This document shows positions 16,235 through 22,704 of a stretch of DNA of 64,000 nt, one piece after another. How positions within the stretch are numbered: position 1 is the first letter of the stretch; the number at the start of each line of letters is the position of its first letter. Below the pieces are notes generated by a model. That model saw nothing but the letters and a program-made list of their open reading frames with translations. It had not been told where the DNA came from and ran no database searches. Source of the DNA: an uncultured Flavobacteriaceae bacterium (GTDB lineage: Bacteria; Bacteroidota; Bacteroidia; Flavobacteriales; Flavobacteriaceae); the NCBI GenBank assembly GCA_947502495.1, contig CANNAC010000010.1, forward strand, positions 52,517 to 116,516. The letters run 5' to 3'. The translations under genes were made by a program, and so were the position numbers.

Positions 16235-16849
16235 ATGTCCTTTAAAAAATTAAACCCAGTACTAAAAGAAGCTTTAGAAACCTTAAATTATGAAGCTCCT
16301 TTACCTTTTCAGAAAGAAATATTACCAAAAATAAAAGGAGGAGCAAATGTATATGGATTGGCACCAAAAGGTTCTGGGAAAACGACAGCTTTAATCATTG
16401 CCATCATTCATAAATTAAAAGCAGAAGCTTTTGAAGATTCTCCTAGAGCATTGGTTATTGTAAAAGACAAGCAAGCAGCATTAGATTTAAAAGAGGAGTT
16501 TGAGAAGTATATGAGGTACATGGATTTAAGAGTCTATGCAGCGTATGATGAGCAAACTTTAGATCAACAACGTGAGGAAATTTATTACGGAGTAGATATT
16601 TTAATCGCAACACCAAAACGCTTGAACAAGCTTTATTTTATGAATAGTCTGCATTTAGGACAACTTAAAATATTAGCTTTAGATGATGCTGAGTTCTTAA
16701 TACGTAATAACTATCATAATGATGTTTTACGTGTTACAGAAAGTTTAGCAAAATGTCAATATGTACTTTTAGCCGAGAAAATGCACTCTAAATATGAGCG
16801 TCTTCAAGATTCTATTATGTACAATGCGCATATAGTAGAAGGGAAGTAA
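16235..16849 (+). CDS. One-domain DEAD-box helicase-like protein (RecA1 only)
   Basis: The 204 residues from ATG 16235 cover only the first RecA domain of a DEAD-box RNA helicase. Visible are a Q-motif-like PLPFQKEILP (Gln26), Walker A APKGSGKT (43-50), TPKR in place of TPGR (126-129) and DDAE in place of DEAD (150-153). The whole RecA2 domain is absent, and no frame in the following DNA encodes it. The start is chosen after the promoter box and because it aligns with helicase N-termini (SFKKLNPVLKEAL). With a degenerate motif II and no second domain it probably cannot unwind RNA; it may be a regulator or RNA-binding relic. It looks intact, not recently truncated. Confidence 0.75.
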   Translation: MSFKKLNPVLKEALETLNYEAPLPFQKEILPKIKGGANVYGLAPKGSGKTTALIIAIIHKLKAEAFEDSPRALVIVKDKQAALDLKEEFEKYMRYMDLRVYAAYDEQTLDQQREEIYYGVDILIATPKRLNKLYFMNSLHLGQLKILALDDAEFLIRNNYHNDVLRVTESLAKCQYVLLAEKMHSKYERLQDSIMYNAHIVEGK

Positions 16850-17245
16850 TTACAAAGTAAGCATCCAGGTATTTTGTAGTTTTTTAAATACTTTAAGCTC
16901 TTTTCTTAAAATTGGGATATATTCTTTTCCATTACTATTGCATTTTTCTAAACGCTTACAATGGCTATATAGTCTATTGGTAAGTTGTCTTACAGATGCA
17001 ATATGTTTGTGTTTTTTATCTGAAAAACGTTCCATTTCTGCATTAATAATTTCAGGAGCAAGAGAAATAGAATGCTGAACAATATCTCCAGAAAAGTAAA
17101 TGTGCGCATCTTCAGATCCATCTTCTTTTAAGTATGCTAAATCTTGATTTAGATACGTAGATATACTTCTAGACAATAGAAAAATATGCAAGGCTTGCTT
17201 GTATATTGGTAAGTCTGAAAGATGTGATGGAATATGCGCTAACAT
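16850..17245 (-). CDS. Hypothetical helical protein, resembles four-helix-bundle family
   Basis: From ATG 17245 the protein has 131 residues, predicted all-helical and without a signal peptide. The start region LPIYKQALHIFLLSRSIS resembles the opening helix of small four-helix-bundle proteins, and the gene 0.6 kb away begins in the same manner (LPVFKKAMQLQKLVDHI), so the two may be distant paralogues. A longer start at 17278 would intrude on the Lrp regulatory region. Its stop directly abuts that of the DEAD-box gene. It is divergent from the Lrp gene, with a palindrome between the two. Function unknown. Confidence 0.6.
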   Translation of the reverse strand: MLAHIPSHLSDLPIYKQALHIFLLSRSISTYLNQDLAYLKEDGSEDAHIYFSGDIVQHSISLAPEIINAEMERFSDKKHKHIASVRQLTNRLYSHCKRLEKCNSNGKEYIPILRKELKVFKKLQNTWMLTL

Positions 17246-17305
17246 GATAATTTTTCGATTTCCATCAAATTTAGTCACAAGATTGCACTAAATACTTTCG
17301 TTTTT

Positions 17306-17329
17306 AAAGTAAATATGTATATTTACTTT
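17306..17329. promoter_or_regulatory. 24-bp palindromic operator candidate between the Lrp gene and its divergent neighbour
   Basis: AAAGTAAATAT (17306-17316) and ATATTTACTTT (17319-17329) are perfect 11-bp arms around GT. The site is AT-rich, 35 bp before the Lrp start and 61 bp before the divergent start at 17245. This is where Lrp/AsnC regulators typically bind to autoregulate. Confidence 0.6.
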
Positions 17330-17363
17330 AATAATTAAATTATTTTAAATAAAAACTTTAGAA

Positions 17364-17804
17364 ATGAGCTTAGATAATCTTAATTGGAAGATACTAAAAT
17401 GTTTGCAAGAAAATTCGCGACAATCTAATGCCGCAATTGGAAGGCAAGTTGGTATTACTTCTCCTGCAGTTTCCGAGCGTATTAAGAAGATGGAAGATTT
17501 GGGAATTATTCAAAATCATATCACACTAATCTCTCCTTTTGAAGTTGGCTATCAGCTAAAAGCACTAATTACTTTACATGCTTTTATGGGGAAACTAAAG
17601 CCGTTTCTTGAAAAAGTAAAAACCTTTGATGAGGTTATTAATTGCTACCGAATTACGGGTGACGAAAACATTGTCATGGAAGTGATTTTAAAAAACCAGA
17701 AGCATTTAGAAACATTTATCGATCAGCTTATTGTGTATGGCGAAAGCAAAACACAAATTATCCTTTCGCATGTCGTGAAGAATAATGCTATTAATAGGAT
17801 TTAA
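17364..17804 (+). CDS. Lrp/AsnC family transcriptional regulator
   Basis: The 146 residues contain an N-terminal winged helix-turn-helix (LDNLNWKILKCLQENSRQSNAAIGRQVGITSPAVSERIKKME, residues 3-45, given here in overlapping motifs) and a C-terminal RAM ligand-binding domain (GYQLKALITLH onward) with the GDENIVMEV segment. Such regulators respond to amino acids or related small molecules and bind DNA as multimers. It is followed on the opposite strand by a helical-protein gene with a 4-bp stop overlap and preceded by a palindromic operator. Which neighbours it controls cannot be read off; the divergent gene at 16850-17245 is the best candidate. Confidence 0.92.
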   Translation: MSLDNLNWKILKCLQENSRQSNAAIGRQVGITSPAVSERIKKMEDLGIIQNHITLISPFEVGYQLKALITLHAFMGKLKPFLEKVKTFDEVINCYRITGDENIVMEVILKNQKHLETFIDQLIVYGESKTQIILSHVVKNNAINRI

Positions 17805-18304
17805 AAACCTTCAAAATCATCTGAATTAAAAGGGATATCGTCATCAGGATCTTTGTCATCATAATTTATTCCTGGAGGATTAAAAAGTCCCCAACGGTCA
17901 ATTATATAATTCCAACAATCAAAAGTTTTAACCCATTCAGCAAATAAAACTCTAAATTCTTCTACTTCATTTCGAAGTAAATTTAGGTATTCAATATCTT
18001 TATAACCATACATTTGTATGCCACGGATGTCCATAATTAATTCTCTTGCCGATTTTCTTATAATTGCAGCGTTTTCCATTTTAATATCGTACAGCATATC
18101 TTCAACAGAAGCGCCAGCAATTTTAGCAGGAATAATCATAACGTTTTTTCTTAGGCAGTCTAAATTACCTTGAATCATTATGGGTTGAATTTCTTTTTCA
18201 AAATCTATCTCAGTATTTTCAACAGCTTTCACAATATGATCTACTAGTTTTTGAAGCTGCATTGCTTTTTTAAAAACAGGCAATTTTTCCCATTGCTCTT
18301 TCAT
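17801..18304 (-). CDS. Hypothetical helical protein with acidic tail, four-helix-bundle-like
   Basis: I use the ATG at 18304 (167 residues, MKEQWEKLPVF...), since the longer frame would overlap the VOC gene. It is predicted helical, ends in a strongly acidic Asp-rich tail (DDKDPDDDIPF) and has no signal peptide. The opening LPVFKKAMQLQKLVDHIVKAVE and the conserved-looking CLRKNVMIIPAKIAGA recall four-helix-bundle proteins related to those encoded in 23S rRNA intervening sequences, though no such rRNA is present here. It may be a distant paralogue of 16850-17245. It lies 13 bp after the VOC gene, so the two are probably co-transcribed. Confidence 0.6.
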   Translation of the reverse strand: MKEQWEKLPVFKKAMQLQKLVDHIVKAVENTEIDFEKEIQPIMIQGNLDCLRKNVMIIPAKIAGASVEDMLYDIKMENAAIIRKSARELIMDIRGIQMYGYKDIEYLNLLRNEVEEFRVLFAEWVKTFDCWNYIIDRWGLFNPPGINYDDKDPDDDIPFNSDDFEGF

Positions 18305-18317
18305 TCTGATTATTATA

Positions 18318-18692
18318 TTAAATTCGCCACGGTGGATTTTTTCTGTTTTCTCCAGCGTTATAAAGAACAATATGGTTTCCATCTAAATCTTGTAAATGTG
18401 CTTCACTCCATAGCCAAGGTTTATCTTCAATTTCGCTAATAAATGTAATACCTTTATCTTGAAGTTCTTCAACTTTTTTTTCCAGATTATCGTTTTCAAA
18501 ATAGATAGCTATTAGTTGTTCTTTTGGTAATGCATCTACTTTGTGAATAGAGAATGTGCTTTCTCCTTCAGGACATGCAAAACGCACATATCTAGGAAGT
18601 GCATCTACAATAAGTTGTAAGCCTAAAATTTTGTAGAACACAACCGCCTTTTCGACATCTAAAGATGGAATTGTAATTTGATTTAAATTCAT
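18318..18692 (-). CDS. VOC superfamily (glyoxalase/bleomycin-resistance fold) protein
   Basis: This 124-residue protein begins MNLNQITIPSLDVEKAVVFYKILGLQLIV, typical of the first beta-alpha-beta module of vicinal-oxygen-chelate proteins, and ends with LQDLDGNHIVLYNAGE, where DPDGN/DLDGN plus a metal-ligand position is common. One domain is present, so it should dimerise. It overlaps the MFS gene upstream by 4 bp (ATGA-type coupling) and precedes the helical-protein gene, forming a three-gene operon. Substrate unknown. Confidence 0.85.
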   Translation of the reverse strand: MNLNQITIPSLDVEKAVVFYKILGLQLIVDALPRYVRFACPEGESTFSIHKVDALPKEQLIAIYFENDNLEKKVEELQDKGITFISEIEDKPWLWSEAHLQDLDGNHIVLYNAGENRKNPPWRI

Positions 18693-19900
18693 TGTTTCCA
18701 GTTTTTATTCTTCATATAGACCTTTAAAAACAGGAATAGAAAAGCACAAATACTTCCTAGTATCGCCATAATATACCAAGTGTTATTAAAGCCAAATCCA
18801 TCTACAAGTCGCATTCCTGCATTGTGGCCAAAAATATGTGCTATAGAAAAGGCGATCGAGTATAAGGCCATGTATTCTCCTTGATTTCCTTTTTTAGCAC
18901 GTTGCATGGCAAAGGCATTAGAAAACGGAAAAGCAATCATTTCTCCAACAGTCATTAAAAACATTCCTATAATTAGTATTCCTGTCCAAGTGGTAAGGTT
19001 TAAAACAATAAAACTTAGCGCAGTTAATGCGACTCCAAAAAGCATTAAACCCGTTTTGGTGTATTTGGAGTTTTCTAGCCATTTAATTAGAGGCATTTCT
19101 AATAGAAAAATGAAAAAGCCATTGGCACCTAAAAGCAATCCTATTTGTAATTCGCTTAATACGTGCTTTTCTCTGTAGTAAATGGGCATGGTAGAAAAGT
19201 ATTGCAGAAAAATAAAGCCAAACAAAAACATGGCCACTAGAAATATTAAAAAAGACTTGTCTTTATATGCTGAATCTGGGTTTTTTACAATAATATTATC
19301 CTGAATTTTAGCTTTTTTAGGATTTAATACAAGAAACAATACCAAGGTTGCTAGAATACAAGTAATACCATCTACCCAAAATAAACCACTATAACTCATT
19401 TTGGTTATAATAAGTCCGCCAACTGCTGGTCCTGCAGAGAAACCAAGGTTTATAGCAAGACGAATTAGTGTTACACTTCTAGTTTTATTTTCTGGTTTAC
19501 TATATGCGCTTAAGGCAACAAACATAGCAGGACGAAACATGTCTGCTACTAGCATTACTAGAAATATACCAATACATAAAGTGACAAATGTGTTTAAAAA
19601 CTGAAGCGCTACAAATAGTATTCCTGTTAATAATAAGCTTCTAGCCATTACTTTGTAGTAGCCAATTTTATCGGTTAATTTTCCGCCTAACCAAGATCCT
19701 GCAACAGAACCTAATCCGAAAGCAGACATGATCCAGCCTACATCTTTAAGTGTGAACTTTAAATCTTCTATAAGGTATAGCGAGAGAAAGGGAATCACCA
19801 TAGTTCCTGCTCTATTGATTAAAGTGATAAGTGAGAGCCACCAAACTTCTGTAGAAAGGCCTTTAAATGTGTTTATGTAGTTATGTACTAGTTTTTTCAT
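18689..19900 (-). CDS. MFS transporter, DHA1-like, probable drug or metabolite exporter
   Basis: The 403 residues show 12 hydrophobic segments. In the loop after TM2 lies the motif-A-like GSWLGGKLTDKIGYYKV, and the N-terminal half carries the usual FLSLYLIEDLKFT start. This fits proton-driven drug:H+ antiporters of the major facilitator superfamily in the inner membrane. It leads a minus-strand operon (MFS, VOC, helical protein), and MFS plus VOC pairs are often linked to resistance or detoxification. The substrate is not inferable. Confidence 0.88.
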   Translation of the reverse strand: MKKLVHNYINTFKGLSTEVWWLSLITLINRAGTMVIPFLSLYLIEDLKFTLKDVGWIMSAFGLGSVAGSWLGGKLTDKIGYYKVMARSLLLTGILFVALQFLNTFVTLCIGIFLVMLVADMFRPAMFVALSAYSKPENKTRSVTLIRLAINLGFSAGPAVGGLIITKMSYSGLFWVDGITCILATLVLFLVLNPKKAKIQDNIIVKNPDSAYKDKSFLIFLVAMFLFGFIFLQYFSTMPIYYREKHVLSELQIGLLLGANGFFIFLLEMPLIKWLENSKYTKTGLMLFGVALTALSFIVLNLTTWTGILIIGMFLMTVGEMIAFPFSNAFAMQRAKKGNQGEYMALYSIAFSIAHIFGHNAGMRLVDGFGFNNTWYIMAILGSICAFLFLFLKVYMKNKNWKQ

Positions 19901-19972
19901 GTTGGTTGGTTTTAATCGATTCTTGGTTTATTTCATTTGCAAAAAGGTTACTTCGTTAATAGACCTAAAATA

Positions 19973-20001
19973 AAAAAGTCCAACTACGAAGTTGGACTTT
20001 T
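19973..20001. terminator. Hairpin with T-run upstream of the MFS operon
   Basis: AAAAGTCCAAC pairs with GTTGGACTTTT across TACGAA. It lies between the divergent MFS and DUF1684 genes, so it ends neither of them. It may terminate stray antisense transcription or mark a lost gene. Confidence 0.6.
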
Positions 20002-20178
20002 AATATTGTATTAATTGATATTTACATCATCATAATATATAAGAAGCCCAGCCTGTATTTCTACAAGAGGTATATTGCTTATAATTTGTAATGACTAAAT
20101 TCATTTTATTTATAATTAGATGCTTCAAAGCTAAACAAAATAATTAGATGTTGTATTTTTAAGCCGAAAAATATTATT

Positions 20179-20778
20179 ATGAAAAATTTATTCTATCTAT
20201 TTATATGCATCTCTGCTTTAAGTTGTGCGCAAGAAAAACAACCTTTACTAGGCGATACAGATTGGCAACGAGAACAGAATGCAGATTTTAAAGATGCTTC
20301 TAAATCACCATTAAAAGCTAAAGATAGAAAGACGTTTAGAACATTAGATTTTTATAAATTCGATGCTGCTTTTGTGGTAACTGCGACTTTAGAAAGAACA
20401 CCAGATTCGGAATGGTTTAAAATGAAAACCACTACAGATCGTGTTTCTAAAGAACGCGTTTATGGTGTTTTAACTTTTCAGTTAAACGGAAATACCTATC
20501 GTTTGGATATTTATCAAGGTCAAGATTTAATGCAAAAAAAAGGTTTTGAAGATTATTTATTTCTTCCGTTTATAGATAATACGAATGGCGATACTACCTA
20601 TGGTGGCGGAAGATATATTGATTTGCGTATTCCGGAAGGAGATACTTTAACGCTTGATTTTAATCAGGCATACAATCCGTTTTGCGCATATAATGAAAAG
20701 TTTTCTTGTCCGATTGTACCTAGAAATAATTATGTAGATGAAAGTATTGAGGCAGGAGTGAAGGCTTTTGTGAAGTAG
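20179..20778 (+). CDS. DUF1684 domain-containing protein, secreted or lipid-anchored
   Basis: The 199 residues begin with a signal peptide containing an LSC site (Cys15), which may be a lipobox. The DUF1684 hallmarks follow: SPLKAKDRKTFRTLDFY, the strand RLDIYQG, DNTNGDTTYGGGRYIDL and the highly conserved DFNQAYNPFCAYNEKFSCPIVP motif. The family occurs widely without an assigned activity. It is monocistronic; a TATTTTTA box (7/8 to TAnnTTTG) occurs about 25 bp upstream. Two hairpins follow at 20838-20880. Confidence 0.88.
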   Translation: MKNLFYLFICISALSCAQEKQPLLGDTDWQREQNADFKDASKSPLKAKDRKTFRTLDFYKFDAAFVVTATLERTPDSEWFKMKTTTDRVSKERVYGVLTFQLNGNTYRLDIYQGQDLMQKKGFEDYLFLPFIDNTNGDTTYGGGRYIDLRIPEGDTLTLDFNQAYNPFCAYNEKFSCPIVPRNNYVDESIEAGVKAFVK

Positions 20779-20837
20779 TTTTTAGTGTTCCGTGGGCAGT
20801 AGGTGAAAATGGCTTCGCATTTTAGGTCAAACTCTCC

Positions 20838-20880
20838 GATTCCGTTAAAACGGAATCACCTCTCTTTAGCTAAAGAGAGG
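20838..20880. repeat. Double palindrome (REP-like) between DUF1684 and crcB
   Basis: Two adjacent hairpins are present. GATTCCGT/ACGGAATC spans 20838-20857 with loop TAAA. A perfect 22-bp palindrome spans 20859-20880, with half-site CCTCTCTTTAG. A pyrimidine-rich stretch with repeated TCTTCC/TCTCC words follows (20900-20960). No gene is visible in 20779-20962. Confidence 0.65.
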
Positions 20881-20962
20881 AGTTGGTGTGGTTTTAGTGA
20901 TCAGTGTTCCATCTCCAGTTTTCGGTCTCCTGTCTTCCGTCTTCCAACTTCAATCTCCCGTT

Positions 20963-21328
20963 TTACTTTGCTAAAAACATTCCTAAGAAGACTGCAAGAA
21001 AACCTAAAACAAAACTAGCAATCGTATAAATCGCGAAACTAGTGAAATCTCCTGATTTTAAAAACAGGTGGTTTTCATATGCAAAAGTGGAAAAAGTGGT
21101 GAAACCGCCACAAAATCCAGTAGCTAGTAATAGCGTTTGGTTAGAAGATAGACTATTGTTTTTAAGTGCATAGCCAAGAATGAGTCCAATAAGTAAACTA
21201 CCTAAAATATTAGCTAAAAATGTTCCGTAAGGGATTCCGTTTTCACTATTGTTTAAATATTTTCCAATAATATAACGCAATACACTACCAAAACCGCCAC
21301 CAACAAATACGAGTAATAAATTCTTCAT
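20963..21328 (-). CDS. crcB: Fluoride-specific ion channel CrcB/FluC
   Basis: This small membrane protein (121 residues from ATG 21328) exports fluoride as a dual-topology dimer. Four transmembrane segments, the conserved Asn40 (FLANILGS) and the GFCGGFTTFSTF signature (71-82) with the fluoride-lining phenylalanines are present. A longer frame from 21370 would run through a terminator hairpin, so the start at 21328 is preferred. No fluoride riboswitch is recognisable upstream. It follows the SRPBCC gene but is separated from it by the terminator. Confidence 0.93.
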   Translation of the reverse strand: MKNLLLVFVGGGFGSVLRYIIGKYLNNSENGIPYGTFLANILGSLLIGLILGYALKNNSLSSNQTLLLATGFCGGFTTFSTFAYENHLFLKSGDFTSFAIYTIASFVLGFLAVFLGMFLAK

Positions 21329-21345
21329 ATAACAAAAGTAAATAA

Positions 21346-21376
21346 AAAACCTTGCCGAATTTAATTGCAAGGTTTT
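21346..21376 (-). terminator. Terminator of the SRPBCC/GyrI-like gene
   Basis: AAAACCTTG (21346-21354) pairs with CAAGGTTTT (21368-21376) around a 13-nt loop. It begins 21 bp past the stop of the minus-strand gene. Confidence 0.75.
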
Positions 21377-21396
21377 ATTAATTTAAAGTACGATAA

Positions 21397-22434
21397 TTAC
21401 TTTATAGGATAGTAAATATCTGTTTGTATTTCTTCCGGTTTAACCGTTGTAGGATCATTAACATACAATTCCCAAACCGATTCCCCATACATTTCTAATG
21501 TATTGTCTTGCATGTATTTACCAATAGCTATATGTGCTTGGTAGTCACCAGAACCATAATTACCATATTTGGCAATTTTAACTGCTTTTCCTGCCGGTAT
21601 ATTAAAAGAAGTCATTCCAGGAGCTGGAGCTAATTCTTTTTTTAATAATAAGCCAATGTAGAATTCTGCTTCCTTATTTTCTTCATCCCATTTGGTGTAA
21701 TACGTACCAGGAATATAATCTTCAAGCGTTAATTTATCGGCGGCATATATTCCAGCTTTTGGCATGAACTCCATAAAAAGCGTAGTCATTTCTTCTGGAG
21801 ATAAATCGGTAGAAGTTTTTTGTTTATATCCTATAAATTTCTGAGATGGAAGTTCTAATGCAACCACATCCCCCAGTTTGTAATCTACTTTTGGTATTTT
21901 ATTAAATGCTTCGGTTACAAGAGTGTCTAGTTTATTAAGTCCTTTGTCGAACATGATACCAAGGTTTTTTTCCATTCCACCTTGAGCAGCGGCGAAGGCT
22001 TTAAACATGAAATTCATTTTGTCATGCTTCATTCCCCAAGTTACTTCTGTACCATCTTCTACTTCATTAAATTGCCAATACACATCATTTGGTTCCATGC
22101 CAGCAAAAGATATTTTTTGGTCTATAGATTTATTTGGAATAACAGCAACAGTTTCCATATAGCCAGGACCTTCTGCTCCTTCCCATGAATAATTAGCTCC
22201 TACACCAGAAGTTTTTTCAGGATAAGTAATGGTCATCGTGGGATCTTCAGCTTTCCATGGACCCCAATTTTCCCAATTTTTAAAGTCATTAATTTGGTTG
22301 AAAACCATAGTCACTGGAGCTTTAATTAATTTGGTTCTTTTTACATTATAGCTATTGGGTTGGACAGCTACATAAATGGAAAAACCGACAATTAAAATCA
22401 GTAATAAAAAGAGAACGTATTTAAAAGTTTTCAT
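21397..22434 (-). CDS. Membrane-anchored SRPBCC plus GyrI-like effector-binding protein
   Basis: From ATG 22434 the protein has 345 residues: one N-terminal transmembrane segment (about 4-24), an SRPBCC/polyketide-cyclase domain (about 35-170; KAPVTMVFNQINDFKNWENWGPW, WEGAEGPG) and a GyrI-like small-molecule-binding domain (about 185-345). A start at 22470 would begin inside the palindromic operator, so the downstream ATG is preferred. Both domains bind hydrophobic ligands, so a role in sensing or handling small molecules at the membrane is plausible. It is monocistronic with its own terminator and operator. Confidence 0.82.
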   Translation of the reverse strand: MKTFKYVLFLLLILIVGFSIYVAVQPNSYNVKRTKLIKAPVTMVFNQINDFKNWENWGPWKAEDPTMTITYPEKTSGVGANYSWEGAEGPGYMETVAVIPNKSIDQKISFAGMEPNDVYWQFNEVEDGTEVTWGMKHDKMNFMFKAFAAAQGGMEKNLGIMFDKGLNKLDTLVTEAFNKIPKVDYKLGDVVALELPSQKFIGYKQKTSTDLSPEEMTTLFMEFMPKAGIYAADKLTLEDYIPGTYYTKWDEENKEAEFYIGLLLKKELAPAPGMTSFNIPAGKAVKIAKYGNYGSGDYQAHIAIGKYMQDNTLEMYGESVWELYVNDPTTVKPEEIQTDIYYPIK

Positions 22435-22440
22435 TATTTG

Positions 22441-22465
22441 TATATTTGATATGTTATCAAATATA
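22441..22465. promoter_or_regulatory. 25-bp palindromic operator overlapping the SRPBCC promoter
   Basis: TATATTTGATA (22441-22451) and TATCAAATATA (22455-22465) are perfect 11-bp arms around TGT. On the minus strand the site contains TATATTTG (22458-22465), a TAnnTTTG box, so a protein bound here would occlude the promoter of the gene starting at 22434. Confidence 0.6.
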
Positions 22466-22630
22466 ATCAAATATTTATCAGTTTTAAAAGATGCTGATTA
22501 ACAGCTATTTATTAATGCTGCATTTTAGCAAAATGAAATTAAAAATAAGAAGGATAAAAAGGATTATTAGTATTTTGAACATTATAAAAGCATTTGGTCC
22601 CTTTAAATTTATGGAATTATTAGAATACAT

Positions 22631-22654
22631 AAAATCCCCAATAAAGGGGATTTT
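22631..22654 (-). terminator. Terminator of the HYR-protein operon
   Basis: AAAATCCCC (22631-22639) pairs with GGGGATTTT (22646-22654) across AATAAA, 51 bp beyond the stop of the minus-strand HYR gene. The core resembles the terminators at 27132 and 29623. Confidence 0.8.
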
Positions 22655-22704
22655 ATTAATTAGAAGGAATACTAATTTTCCCTAAAAAACACTTTCTGTT
22701 CTAA

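Noticed and set aside
22491..22685. 64-residue plus-strand frame
   Set aside because: It contains the terminator hairpin of the HYR operon and is very rich in Ile/Lys/Leu, as expected for random AT-rich DNA.
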